NCBI GenBank assembly: GCA_008828725.1
Contig: MEHQ01001502.1
Coordinates: 446,157 to 510,156 of the forward strand
Origin: Saccharina japonica
Taxonomy: Eukaryota > Sar > Phaeophyceae > Laminariales > Laminariaceae
Direction of reading: 5' to 3'
Length of the DNA: 64,000 nt
Positions 13,017-25,800 of this stretch are shown one piece after another. The notes beneath the pieces were generated by a model, which was not told where the DNA came from, did no database searches, and saw only the letters and a list, made by a program, of their open reading frames with translations. A program made the position numbers and the translations under genes. Each line of letters begins with the position of its first letter. Within the stretch, counting starts at the first letter, position 1.

Positions 13017-13195
13017 CAGTACAGGACACCGAATAAGAAACAGGAAACCTGGTCCAGGCTGGATTTATTATTTTAGAGAGGATGCTTTCCACACTAATTT
13101 CAAGATAACGACTCTCGAATTTCTTGTTTCCCCCTCTAAATATCAGCCTGGATTTCTTATTTGCCTGTTTCTTATTATATAGGTGTCCTGTACTG
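13017..13195. mobile_element. CAGTACAGGACACC-ended MITE
   Basis: CAGTACAGGACACC and GGTGTCCTGTACTG ends. The interior arms are AATAAGAAACAGGAAACC and GCCTGTTTCTTATT. TA at the left end; the right flank is mutated. Confidence 0.85.
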
Positions 13196-13435
13196 TCAGG
13201 AATGTAAGGGATAGCGACCAAAACAATGATAACTTTCGTGCTACAGTATTAGCCGCCTACGAGCGAGTGAGCGCCCAGCAGTATCATACGGGTAGGAGAT
13301 CATGTTGCGCTCGGGCCGTACGACTCCCTTGCATTGCAACTCAGCCACCAATTTTTATGGCATCCCACATTGCTGTAATCGCCTTGTACCGTCAATTTCC
13401 CCCTGTCTTGAAGTCCCCAGAGTGTTCATTTAATA

Positions 13436-13514
13436 CCACTCGGATCCGAAATATAAGGACCAACTCAGTTACATGTTAAAGTGCACAAGGTCCTTATATT
13501 CTGGGTCAGAGTAG
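13436..13514. mobile_element. 79-bp TA-flanked hairpin element
   Basis: TA, CCACTCGGATCCGAAATATAAGGACC region, short loop, GGTCCTTATATT and a CAGAGT end, TA. Same layout as 21250-21326 and 44257-44335. Confidence 0.75.
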
Positions 13515-13689
13515 TACATACTAGGGTACCAGGTATCCTACAGTTCACTATTTAATAGTAGTTTTAGTGTGAGGGCATCGAAATCGCGTCTCCCACACAT
13601 GGATATGCCGGTTACGAACTTTTTTTGCCTTGATGTTGGTGGCAACTAAAAGAGGAGCCCAAGTAAAATACAAAGCACCCAACATTACT

Positions 13690-13905
13690 ACTGTTTGCTG
13701 CATGTTTTGATGATACTCTATTCCATTCTGCTGCAACTTGACGATTCTACTGCTGTATGTTGATGGTACTCTATTCCTTACTGCCGCAACTTGACAATAC
13801 TACTGCATGTTGATGATACTCTATTCCATACTGCTGCAACTTGACGATACTACTGCTGCATGTTAATGATACCCTATTACATACTGCTGCAGCTTGAGTG
13901 GCCTT
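13690..13905 (+). repeat. Tandem repeat, period about 57-60 bp, 4 copies
   Basis: Units of GCATGTTGATGATACTCTAT, TCCATACTGCTGCAACTTGA and CGATACTACT. Confidence 0.9.
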
Positions 13906-14034
13906 GAATAGTTGTACCAACGGTATAGGGTAAGGGTATATCGGTACGTTTACTCGTATGATATGTATACAGCACGTGGTATTTTTTTAATCTGCAATCG
14001 CGCCAAGCCTAGCGAACCCCAGCATTTTCTTGTT

Positions 14035-14410
14035 TTTTTCACGGTGCGGTTTTACCGAGCCGAACTGCACCGTATGATTCAGTCTTTTTAACGAAACTAC
14101 ACAGCACCGCACCGTAGGATTATCAAAAACATCAATCCGCACCCCACCGTACGACTTCGTATTACAACGTACATCCGCACCGAACCGCACACGGTTCGAC
14201 TCCCCAAAAATATAAAATAAACCGTGCGAAGGCCTTGTGAATAGTGAATAGGGCCTTTAAAGCCAGGTAGCTTGCTACGGTGCGGTGCGGCTTTGGCCGT
14301 TTTTAATCGAAACTCGCGGCACCGTATACACGATTTCAAAACGCACCGCACCGCACCGCACCGTATGGAAATTTCAAACCAAAAACCGCACCGTACCGTA
14401 TCATTGTCAT
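14035..14410. repeat. GCACCG/CGGTGC-rich region with inverted arrangement
   Basis: Many CGCACCGTA and CCGCACCGTA words, with the complementary TACGGTGCGGTGCGGC near 14277. Local inverted repeats; no gene. Confidence 0.7.
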
Positions 14411-14939
14411 ATACCGGGTACTAAAATCCGCACTACAGAGTACGCGACAGATGTTAAGAATCTGATTGTAAGAAATTGAGACATATTTTTTTCGGGAAAA
14501 ATAAGACTGCGACCTCTGCGTACTGAAAATAGTGTGGAACACACCAAATAGTGTGGAACACACCCAGTCTTACATAATAATTCCAGTTTTGCCAAGCACA
14601 AGAGATTATTAACACCTGTTGCATACTATTAATAGTACTGACTGTAGACCACACCGTAGGATTGTGGGAATATAAAAAACTGCACCGCGTTTCGTCGGTG
14701 CTACGTACGTCCACCGTGTGTAGGTGTTCTCCACACAAAACAACCGCTCTTTCTACCCGTCGATATCCAGTACACCCAGTGTCCGTGCCGATTCTCCATC
14801 CTGGAGAGGTACAAGCTACTGCTGTTACGATACAGAGATACTTCGTACAAACAGTACATTGTAAGGCAGTTTCAGGAGAGTAGACAACACAATCCCATGT
14901 AATCGTACTGGATACGAAAGGCGCTACGACATCGGCACG

Positions 14940-15540
14940 CCAGCAATCCAGATACATTGAGAGGCTTTGCGTCTCGTTCCGCTCCGCAGTGGAACTCTCT
15001 CCCTTCCTGCTTCGGCTCGCCGTTGGTTGACGCTTTTCCTCCCCTCGACCGAGACCTGTGTGTGCGTTGATCAAGAGGCACGTGTGTACTCGATATACGG
15101 AAGCAAAACATGAAAACGTCAGGAACCAGGGGAAAAGTATAATACGAGTACGTGGCATGAGGCGCGACGACGACGACGACCACCACCACCACCACCACCA
15201 CCACCAAGCTTCGCGCCTAGCTTCGCTCCTAGCTCCGCTCCGCATTCGAACTGTCTCCATATTCGCTTGGGCTCGTCGCTGGCTCGGCCCGTCAGCGCTT
15301 ATGTGCCACTGCTGTGCACACAGCAGTGGAACAAAAAATGAAGAAAGACGTATACGACACCACCACGGCAGCATCACGACCACCACCACCACCCACCACC
15401 ATCTCCACCTCCATCGCCATCACCAGGCTTCGCGTCTAGCCCCACTCTCTCCCTTGTCGAGCCCTCTCCTACCCTACTTGGGCCGACGCTGGGTCCGTGT
15501 CGATGGGCGACTGTTGAGCTGTCTGCTTTTTTTTTCTTTT
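14940..15540. repeat. GC-rich segment with CAC trinucleotide runs
   Basis: CACCAC runs at 15180-15206 and 15380-15410, flanked by repeated AAGCTTCGCGCCTAGCTTCG-type text. Long frames on both strands are poly-His/poly-Trp translations of the runs. Confidence 0.7.
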
Positions 15541-15911
15541 TCTTTTTTTATCCTCCGGCGGATGGGTAAAAATAAAGCTTACGCCCTCCACACTTCCACG
15601 TCTCATTTCGTGTCGTGTGTCAATTCACTCCATGCCCTGCTGTTCTGCTTGCTTGACAACATCCTTGAAAAAAACGGGGACACGAAAACCCAATTTTGTA
15701 ATTGGTAAACGCCTTACCATGCTTTCGAGACCCGTTACGGCGTACGGTACACAATCGTTCTAAACGGCTGCCTAAAAAACCCGCCGTGAATTAGAAACTC
15801 GCGTTCGCTCGTACTTGATACCATGGGTAGGACTACTGCTGTAATTTGGAGGTGACTTTTTTTGTATCAAAGTATGATAGGAGTACTTACTTGCATATCA
15901 ATAGAAGTACA

Positions 15912-16645
15912 ACTATTGTAGAGCATCTCGAATCTCGTATTGTACCAGCTACCGCTAATTGCAACCCCTATGGTAGCACACCTGAAATATCCTATTATAC
16001 CAGCTACCCCTAATTGCAACACCTACTGCAGCGCATCTCCAATCTCTTATTATACCAGCTACCGCTAATTGCAACACCTATGATAGCGCTCCTGAAATCT
16101 CCTATTATACCAGCTACAGCTACCCCTAATTCCAACTCCTATTGTAGCACACTTCAAATCTCCTATTATACCAGCTACCCTTAATTGCAACACCTATTGT
16201 AGCGCATCTCAAATCGCGTATTATACCAGCTACCGCTAATTGCAACTCCTATTGTAGCGCATCTCAAAATGTCGTATTGTACCAGCTACCGCTAATTGCA
16301 ATGCCTATGGCAGTGCACCTCAAATCTCCTATATATTATACCAGCTACCGCTAGTTGCAACACCTATGGTAGCACAACTCTAATCTCCTATTATGCCAGC
16401 TACCCCTAATTGCAACACCTATTGTAGCGCATCTCAAATCTCCTATTATACCATCTACTGCTAATTGCAACTCACATGGTAGCACACCTGAAATCTCCTA
16501 TTATACCAGCTACCCCTAATTGTAACACCTATGGTAGCACACCTCAAATCTCCTATTGTACCAGCTACCGCTAATTGCAACTCCTTTACACCTCAAATCT
16601 CCTCTTGTACCAGCTACCGCTAGTTGCAACTCCTATGGTAGCTCC
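15912..16645 (+). repeat. 55-bp minisatellite, about 13 copies
   Basis: Units of TATTATACCAGCTACCGCTA, ATTGCAACACCTATGGTAGC and ACACCTCAAATCTCC with scattered substitutions. Spacing 55 bp, with one 6-base insertion. Confidence 0.97.
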
Positions 16646-17045
16646 TACCAGGTATTCATTTTGACCAAGTATGGTTATCAATAAGATCTGATTTTTCGTT
16701 TTGTCGATATTGCTATTTTGGAACTTAGTTTTTGTTTCGTTTGGAAGGACCTTTACTGGTTACGTACTCTGCTACAGCTTGCATCTTTCCGACATTTTTT
16801 TTTGTGGTTGCTGTTGGCGTCACGGGTCGCTGTCTCCCCGTATTCCCCACGCCGTTCGGCGCCGACGTTCATTACACCAGTAGACTGCCTACTGCTTGTA
16901 TGTCAGTAGCCTACTGCTGCCTGTGTACTGCACTACAGTACTGTTGCCTGCTTGTATGAATAGTTTCCAGGTTTTTATTCAAATCTTCGTAATAGTTACC
17001 GATCAGCAGTACGTGGTACCGGTGTATCTTGTACTGCTGTGAATC

Positions 17046-17753
17046 TACGAGCTGGGCCAGCCGTAAAGCGGATAAAGCTTTGTTGAGTCGGATCTCGTGA
17101 ACCACTGCAAATTAGGCTACAAAAATTGGGGACACTAACCCTGACACACCACTGCTGATGCAAAAAAAAAACGTATATGAAAATTTCTATACTTTTTACT
17201 TTCCCGACTTGATCTCGCTGAGATATCTGCGAAAACTCAAAAACACCGACTTTTTGACACAAAATTCGTATAAAAATCGTCGTTTTCGATCTCCATGAAA
17301 CTTGGTGGAGACAGTGCTGAAGACACACACAGAGAAGAGCAATGAAAGTCTCGTTGCCCAATTCGCCACCCATCAAGAGATATTACCAAAACTCGATTTC
17401 CATACATTAGTCAAGTCAATACGAAAAAAATGGCATTTCTGTGATACCCCGCTCAATTTTGAATATTTTGCACTGAGTTTTCAACCCCGGATTGGAATCG
17501 CACGTCCAAAGGCATTCACCTTCGGCCCTATTTTTTTTTTTTTTTTTAAAGTTTTGGTCGCATTTGTGTTTTTTCGGGTTTTTGGATCGGTCATATCTCC
17601 TGGAAAAAATAAAATAATGCATAGGGCCGACGGTCAACCTGTTGACGAGTGCATGAACTACACCGTGTCGAACAATCAAGTCCAAATTCGAAAAAATGAT
17701 GGGGGCATGGCCAATCCGACGTTTCAACCATGTTATGGCTGGCCCAGCTCGTA
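17046..17753. mobile_element. 708-bp TIR element with TACGAGCTGG ends, copy 1
   Basis: Ends TACGAGCTGGGCCAGCCGTA and its near-perfect reverse complement at 17734-17753. No recognisable transposase. The reading frames inside do not resemble a known protein to me. Confidence 0.75.
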
Positions 17754-17802
17754 TCTGTACCTGGTATGGCTACACTACGAAAATGATCCGAGTTTGTTTC
17801 TA

Positions 17803-18514
17803 TACGAGCTGGTCCGGCCGAGCTGAGCAGGCTGTATTCGCCAGCATTTTCACAGCTCGGTTTTGCGACTAGAGATCTGAAAATTCGTGTGGAGCTTCCT
17901 TAGGGTACAACCAAACGATTCAAAGAGGCTCCTTTTTTTTTTAGGGGGGGGGGTCCTCATATCTGGTCGTTTCAAGAAAAACCCGGCCAACATTTTGGCC
18001 AAAAAGTATGAAATAAAAAGTCGAAATAAAAAGGAGCCTCTTTGAAGCTCTAGAGGAAAGCGATGCGAATCACGTGTGAAAAACTTGAGTTCAAAAACGA
18101 TAAATTGGGCTGTGAAATCAAGATTTTGTGCCCGTCATCGTAATATCTTGACTTTGTATTGCGGATACTATGCACGTCATATTTCGTGATAGACAACGAA
18201 TTAGGCGATATTAAGGACATGGATCGTTCCGTTATGCCCCAAGGAATGTTCACACCAAGAATCAGCGTCATCCACTTTGCAGTTTTTTCGGACTTTTGTA
18301 TAGACCTTAGTATCGCGATATCCTCGCGAGTGACGGTAATTTACTCGACATTACTTTACTCGACGACATTAACTCCGATTCGAAAAATTCGAACGTCGGC
18401 AAATGCGTTGCAGGCTCGGGAACACGGCTACAAAAAATGAGGTCCTAACATGCCAAAATGGCTACAAAACCGCCGATAGAATGAAAAATTGTTTTACGGC
18501 CGGACCAGCTCGTA
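17803..18514. mobile_element. 712-bp TIR element with TACGAGCTGG ends, copy 2
   Basis: Ends TACGAGCTGGTCCGGCCG and CGGCCGGACCAGCTCGTA. Same length class and ends as 17046-17753 and only 49 bp away. No target duplication I can identify. Confidence 0.75.
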
Positions 18515-18639
18515 GACTGTCCCCGAAACCTTGGCGCACTTGCCAGCAATGGTTTTCAACGAGGGTTCAATCTCAAAACGTTCACCGCATTTCTTACGTC
18601 CTTTTCTCTAGATACCACATGTGTTCGTCGTCGGGTCCA

Positions 18640-19690
18640 ATTATCTATCCAGTTGTTACCCTTATCCTTATCAATTTTTCCTTTCTTCCGTATCCTCACC
18701 CTTATCCTTACATACTTGTCCTTGTCCTTATCCGTATCCACTCTACAGTTGATTACATCCACCACGTTTATTCGTCATTTGTTCCTATTATCCAAATTTC
18801 CAAAAATATCCAATTGTCATCCTTATCCTTCCCCTTTTATCCTATTTCACTTGTCCTTATCCTTACCCTTACTCAATTTTTCTTGTCCTCATCCTTATCC
18901 GTTTGCTTTCCCTTATCCATATCCTTATATTTACTCTTGTCTCTACCCTTTCCCTTTTCCTCTTGTCCTCGTCCTTGTCCAATCAACCACATTTATTGAG
19001 CGTTTTATCCAACTTTTCAATGTCACACGATCAAATCATCACCCTTCCCTGATCCTTATCCTTTTCCTTTTCCTCTTGTCCTTACCCTTACCCCATACCC
19101 CTCATGATTATCCTTCCACTTATACCCTCACCCTTACCCCCCTGATCCTTGTCCTTGCCCGTGCCCTTGTCCTTATCCTCATCTGTACCTTATATTTATC
19201 CTTATCCATTGTCCTTGTCCTCGTCCTTATCCTTATCCCTATCCTTACCCTTTTCCTTACCCTCATCTCTATCTTACTCTTATCCTTTTCCCTTACCCTT
19301 ATCCTTATCCTTATCCTTCCTTATTATCCTTGTCCTTATCCTTATCCTTCCTTAGTATCCTTATTCTTATCCTTATCCTTATCCTTATCCTTATCCTTAT
19401 CCTTACCCTTATCCTTATCCGTATCCTTGCCCTTACCCTTATCCTTATCCCTACCCTTAACCGTATCATTTTTCCTTATCCTTATCCTTACCCTTTTTCC
19501 TTACCCATATATTTATGTTTATCCTTACCTCTACCCTTAACCCTCATCCTCAGCCTTAGCTTTAGCCTCATCCTTATTATTATTCTTGTCCTTATCCTTG
19601 CCCTATTGTTGTCCTTATCCTTGCCCTATCCTCATCCTTATGTTTTTTTTCCTTGGCCTTATCCTTACCCTTTACCCCACGCTTGTTCCT
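18640..19690 (+). repeat. CCTTAT-type hexamer array, about 1 kb
   Basis: TCCTTATCCTTATCCTTGTCC-type text with CCTTAC and CCTTGT variants, interrupted by short unique pieces near 18740-18800 and 18985-19040. Ends about 50 bases before the possible acceptor of SIN3 exon 1. Confidence 0.97.
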
Positions 19691-19782
19691 GCCGCTGTTT
19701 GATTTGTTGACCTTGTGCGTTGTTTGTGTGGCGTGCAGATCGAAGTGGGCGAAGGGGCTTAGTCCCTGCGGAAGGAGCAACC

Positions 19783-19827
19783 ATGCGTGAACTACGGGTG
19801 GAAGACGCTCTTCTCTACCTCGATCAG
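19783..19827 (+). CDS. SIN3: SIN3 exon 1: start and first helix of PAH1
   Basis: Encodes [15 protein letters not shown], the opening helix of PAH1 (compare the family pattern VEDALxYLxxVK), ending at a GT donor (gtcagc) in phase 0. ATG 19783 has A at -3, and an in-frame TGA lies upstream at 19708-19710, so this can be the true start. Alternatively, an acceptor (gtgcag) ending at 19738 would make this an internal exon from 19739. That reading is open and would add about 14 residues plus unseen upstream exons. A start so close to PAH1 is short for the family, so both models stay open. Confidence 0.8.
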
Positions 19828-22800
19828 GTCAGCTTTTCAGGCATTTTGACATAATGTTGATACGACTGTTTAATGGTATTCATATGTTGGTATAGTGCTA
19901 TGCTAGTGCAGCTAATACTTCGATAGCTAGGATTGCTCGTGTTGTGCATACCACGCTACTATTGAGACTATAGTACGAACTCTTTTCTTACGTATGGTCG
20001 AAGTATACACAATTTACATTTTCTATCCACCGGCGGGTGGAGCATAAAGCTCAGGCTCACCTCATTTCCACATAGAAAATTTGTGTCTTGTGTCAATTTC
20101 AACTCTGTTGTACCTGGTAGTACACACTTTTTGTTTTTGCCAATATTCTTGGCTGTAATATGCCCCTGGTAGTCTATACGGTACTAATCATATTGATTTT
20201 CTACGGCTTTGTGCAATTGCATCTAAATAATGGCCGTGCGGTGTCCTTTTTTGCTTTTGGTGACAGGTTAAGAACGAGTTCGGGGACAAGCCCGAGATCT
20301 ACAATGAATTCCTCGACATCATGAAGAACTTCAAGGTGAAGATACAGTAGTACCGGCAATACGCACGTACCCTGGGATGGGAATAATTATGATGTTGAGG
20401 CTCTCACACTATTAATAGCTCGTTTCCTGCCTGTGGTCACCAAACAGTTTGAAACCGAAAATGCATGTCGATGGGAGAAACCAAAACGTTCCAGATACGG
20501 CGCACGGCAGTACCAATACGCAAGGGAGCGGTACTAATGGGCTGTGGTATACCATCCCGTACCATACCCGGGCGGTCTGGTCGGGTAGCTTTAGTGTTCG
20601 ACCCAGTACTTATACTTGATTGCTACTGCCAGTAGATGCTACTGCCAGTAGATTGCTACTGCCAGCATATTACTACTGCCAGTAGATTACTGCTGCCAGC
20701 AGATTGCTACTGCCAGCATATTACTACTGCCAGTAGATTAATACTGCCAGTAGATTACTACTGCCAGTAGATTAATACTGCCAGTAGATTACTGCTGCCA
20801 GCAGATTACTACTACTGCCAGTAGATTGTAGTTTCTGCCAGTAGATTACTACTGCCAGTAGATTACTACTGCCAGCAGATTACTGCTGCCAGCAAGTTAC
20901 TAATGCCAGTTGATTACTACTGCTGGTACATACTGTGCCAGTGCCCATCCCTATTTATTCGGTATCATAGCTCCTCAGGGAATGCATGCCTTATTGTCAA
21001 ATCATAAATTATTTCGACTAAAAAAGGGTATAGTACCTTCATCGTAGCTCGGGTCTACTGGTATATAGTATAGACACATTATAGACATTATCACGGGACC
21101 ATGGTAATCAGGACCCATCACATACATAAAAACCTACACATTTCAGTATTTTTACTATTAAAGCATGTTTGGTCCTGATAGTTATGTTTCCCCGTATTTT
21201 GAACATGCTTCCCACTCGGACTTGAGCATTTCGTCTCTTAAAGATATACCACTCTGTCCCGATATATAAGCACCGACTTTATTGAATAATGATGTCTAAA
21301 ATGTGCTTATATTTCGGGACAAAGTGATACGCTTATTGTCACGGTATGCCTGGTACTTGTTGTCGTGCATATTATATTATATCATTTCTCGGTAGTATAG
21401 TATACCTGGTGTGTTGTATGCGCAATATCGCTCCGCAACGCCATAACAATCGTGTACTGCACGTTTATTTTTCCGCATTGAGGGGATGCAAGACTGAAGT
21501 TAAAAGAAAGGATAGAAATAAGGGACAGACTGGCGCTAAGAAATAAGGTGAAACAGGAGAAACACTTTCAAGAGATATGTGGGGGGTTAAGACAAGGGAT
21601 AGTGATGAAAACATGTTTGCATGGTCCAATGGACTTGGCGAAAACGCTGAAGTGCGATTTCGTGTAGGTGACCTGGACCTGCCAGAATGAAGAGGTATAT
21701 ACCAGTAGCCGGGAGGAGGAGGAAGTAGATGCACAGATGTACCCTTTTTTTCCATCTCATTTATTATCTTCGCCCTTCCTTTCTCTCTCCTTCCTAGTCG
21801 TAACTCAGATCCGGGGTCACAAAGTAGGCTCTTCTCCCTCCTCCCACACTATGGTTCTTGCCTTGCATTTTTGCCCTTGTGACAAAGAAACAGAGAGAAA
21901 ACTCTAGTAGCAGTGATAATGTGAAATGTAAAAGGAGCGGGATGTGCTATTGTAGAGGAGACGAGGAAATTGACGAATGTGACATGGAGAAGTGTAGTAC
22001 ACTATATGCGCTGTCACTCCGGAACACTAACACCGACTTACATACATATATATATGAATTTGGAGTCATGCAGGGAATCGAACCCGGGACTCATGTGCTG
22101 CTGCTCTTCTGTGGGTTAGTACTCGTGTTCCGTTTTCGTTCTTGTGTTTTTAGACGCTTCTGGAAGTCCTCACCTGGCGTGTGCCTTACGTCGCGTGTGC
22201 TCGCGGGTAGATGTCAGTTGGGCTGTTTGCATAATACGCCAGTACAATACACATACATAGAACAAACGTTCTCCGCAGCTCACAAAGTTGAGTATCTACT
22301 ATTCAATCGGTTGAACTCACAGCTGACGTATTTATAAAAAAGTAAAGAAGTGAAAAAGTACCGCTGTGAAGTTGAACGAGAAGGCAAATTGCCTCTCGCG
22401 AAAATGATTTGTTGAACAAAGAGCTGTGTATCAGTTGGTCTGTACGGACAAAGAGCATCGAGTAACTATGGACCTCTAATCGTGAAATAATAGGTAGGTC
22501 TATATATATGTAAACTCGTATTTTTATAGGTTGGGTTGGCGTCGGTTGGCAACGACGCTGTAAAACACGCCACTCGCTGCGTGAGCTAGACAACCAGGGT
22601 GCAGTTTTTTTTTTGTTATTTTTTTTGGCGGTCACCAAAGCTGGCGGTCGAGTAGATCATTTGTGCGGGGTGGAGAACCTTTGCTCCTCAAGGGGAATGG
22701 TCGTATCACGTCGTGTTAATATGGCAAGGCATCCGCGAGGCAGTTACATAGTAAAACCCATTGCTGTCTCCGGAAGTGGCCACACCAGAAATTAAATCAA

Positions 22801-25800
22801 CTCATTGAAGCTGTCGTCCATATGCAAGTCCGCCTCAGAGGCGGTTCTTAGCAGGATGCAGCTCACCCTCCATGCGACTCGCCCAATACCTCACGGCGCT
22901 TCGCGCTTGGTGCAAGCAATGTCTGCCTGGTTGGTGAAAACCCAACGTGCTCCGTCCCGGCATTGTAGGGATGCGAGGGTCTATGGTCATATGACTACGG
23001 CCGTGCACGACATGAGTACACCCCCCCCCCCCCCTCCATCAATATGCAAGAAAGTCCGCCTCACAAAGCTGTGCTTAGTAGGAGTGCAGTTCACCCTTCG
23101 TCCGACTCGCCCCACACTTCACGGCGTTTCACGCGTGGTGCAGGAATGCCTGCCAGGTCAGTGAAAACCCGACGTGCTCCATACCGGCATTGCATATAGG
23201 GATACGAGAGTCTTCTGGTAATATATATGCGACTACGGCCTTGCATAATGGTGTGATGAGTACACCCCCGACCCCCGCCCGCAGTTCGATGGCATGACAT
23301 TTTTTGTTTGTTCGTCCCCCTTTGTTCCCCTCGGCAACGTATCGGTGTCTTCAGGCGATGGCGATCGACACACCTGGCGTCATCCGTCGCGTGTCCAGCC
23401 TGTTCCGGGGCTACAACAAGCTCATCCTGGGGTTCAACACTTTCTTGCCAGACGGGTATAAGATCGAGCTCAGTGACATTGAGGTGAGGATTGATTGAGA
23501 AAAGTTGAAACGAAAGCAGCAGTGACCGAGTTGATAATTTAGGGAAAGTATTGTTGGATATCATCATCGATATTTCGATTTTTGGATATATATAGTATCA
23601 AAAGGTTTTTTGCCCGACGATGGTGACACGACGTAGTTGGCAGATATTGAGGCGAGGAAGGCGGACGTAGGAAATCGTGACCCCCTCTGCATGATGTACG
23701 GAGCAATGTTGGATGTCTTGTCGTAAGTTCCGCTATGTCGTATGGAAAGGTTGTGCCCGACGGTTACAGGCTATGAGCTGTCTGACAACGAGGTGAGGAC
23801 TGGGAACAAAACAAATGGTCACGACTTTTCCGACATCAAGATGAGTAGAACATAGAAAATAGCAACTTTTTTATATTGTAGCGGGAGTCGTGTTTAATAT
23901 TGTATCCAAAGTTTCGATATATAAAAATCGAACTTGGAAATATCGTATCGATCGAACTCCGATGTTTAAAAATCGAACACTTTTGGGCCTCAACCCCTAA
24001 GACACCCCCGTATTTATTTTTCGCTGTTACTGATCGTTTTTTTTACATATCGGATATCGAAATCGTACCAAACGTATGTTTTTTGTTGATCGATGTAGTG
24101 ATATCTTATCGAAATCGATTACAGTATCGTTCGATACACTATTTCATAGGTAGGCCTTTCTGCTTAGGTTCGAAACGTGGATGGAAGATACCTGTAAGAT
24201 AACACCAGTTAGCTACGCACGTAAATTCATTTTTTTGGATTTACTGCTGTACCTGCAGGTTTTTACCGCTATTAAAAAAAATAAGTACCTCTCGAGCGTC
24301 TCGAGAGTTGTACTTTAATCATCTGGGGGATAAAGTGTACGATGTGTGTGCTACCAGTATACGTACGAGTATTGCAAGTTATGTGATATCTGAATCGTAA
24401 GGGGGGCTTCCGATTTAGTCGTGTGTCCGATAGTTATTTTGGGGGATGGCCGGTATAAAACGTTACCGCAAGGTTTCGAGTTATCCACCGCGAAATTGTG
24501 TTGGCGGAAATTACCGGTATACCGGTATATCTGCCGCGTCCCTGATCAATTTTTCCTTCTTGACGGTTGGAAAAAAAAGAAAACGTTTTATTTACATTGG
24601 AGTGATTAAATGGGGTGATAAATCAGAGTGGCCGTTTTATAAATATAGGAAGGCTTCTCTACCCGGGTTCAGAACGTTTCTTCCTGGCGGTTACAAAGGT
24701 TGTTGTTTTTTTCCGATGCGGGATTAGGTGTGTCTTATGCGGTGGTTCAGATTTTGAGCTTAAGATATTGACCAGATCGCATTTTCAGCTGTGAAGTTCG
24801 CAAATCGAAACAATCTTCCCACCTACGCCAAAACGCGGAAAAAAATGGAGTTGTTTTATGTGCAGATAAAGCGAGCACACGCCGAGACCAACTGTTGTTG
24901 TGGTCTGGCGCCTCGAAGAGACGCGCCAAGCGCGTTGCACTGGGCGTAGGACGCAAGTGTCCGAGCCAACGCTGACTGCCTCTGGTTTGGCGGCGAAGAG
25001 ATGTGCCGAGTGTGCTCGAGTCAACCTGTTTAGATATTATGTATTTTGACACAGCGAAGCTTCCGAGCCCAGTACGCTGACTGACTGGCTGCTGCAGCTG
25101 CAGCTTCTGTAGTCTACCAAGTACGAGTATGGTACGTGTCCACGGAGAGGTGGCGCCGAGTGCGCTTCTCTTGGTCTCCAGGCCTGAGAGCCGGCGACAG
25201 CCGAATGTAGTCTGGCCACGGAGAGCTGCGCCGACTGCGTGTCGTGGGCGAAGCAACGTCGCTGTGTCACCATCCAACTCATCGATTGATCTGCTGCTGC
25301 GTGCTTGCGTGGATACCATCTTGAATTTTGATGCCATGCCGTTTTTCGATTTGAGAATCTGATGGCCCCAGTCGTCGAGATATTGGCTAATGTGTGACGA
25401 CTTGGGCGATCGGATTATCAAACCGAGAAAAATCTGGTCCGATTTGCACATTCGGACTGCATTTGCAAATGCTTTCATTTTTGAGATCGAAAACATCAAC
25501 CTGCAGCTCCAAATCGAACCGAATAGGAAACAACCTTGAACAGTAATACATGAGTGGCTTTTTGCTGGGGTGCTTGGGTTCAAAGCGTTCCTTCCGAACG
25601 TTGGCACAGCCGAGGCTTCCGCCATCCAGTTTATAGGTGATCCATGGTACTGGTATAGTAGTGTGAGCGCAAGGGTGATTCTATAACCGGCCCTTTCTCA
25701 AACCACGCCCACGTTTCGATTAAAACTTTTGTGTTGCTTGCTATCATCAGGCTTGGATGATTCGCAATACCAGGTAGTAGCTAACTAGTTAAGTGCAAAA

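Larger units (their letters stand above)
20936..22837. other. SIN3: Intron 2, remaining content
   Basis: Holds a piece of a GGGACCATGGTAATCAGGAC-type element at 21090-21150, the TA-flanked hairpin (21248), a SINE fragment in antisense (21741-21865) and a tRNA box-B-like GGAATCGAACCCGGGACTC at 22074. Otherwise unique; no exon seen. Confidence 0.55.

Noticed and set aside
14454-15392. 312-codon minus-strand reading frame with poly-Trp and poly-Ser
   Set aside because: It is the antisense of CAC/GAC trinucleotide runs and GC-rich repeats; no domain and no splice or codon support.
15912-16645. CRISPR-like regular array
   Set aside because: The 55-bp units are contiguous with no unique spacers and the genome is eukaryotic; it is a minisatellite. 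The same holds for 20618-20935.
17302-17826. 174-codon plus-strand frame (MVETVLKTHTEKSNES start)
   Set aside because: Spans the end of one TIR element into the next and does not resemble a transposase I know.
18653-19710. Long Leu/Ser/Pro-rich frame resembling a membrane protein
   Set aside because: Translation of the CCTTAT hexamer array; all three frames stay open for the same reason.
24747-25625. 292-codon minus-strand frame in intron 3
   Set aside because: Starts inside an antisense PAH fossil and runs through internal repeats; no conserved domain recognised.
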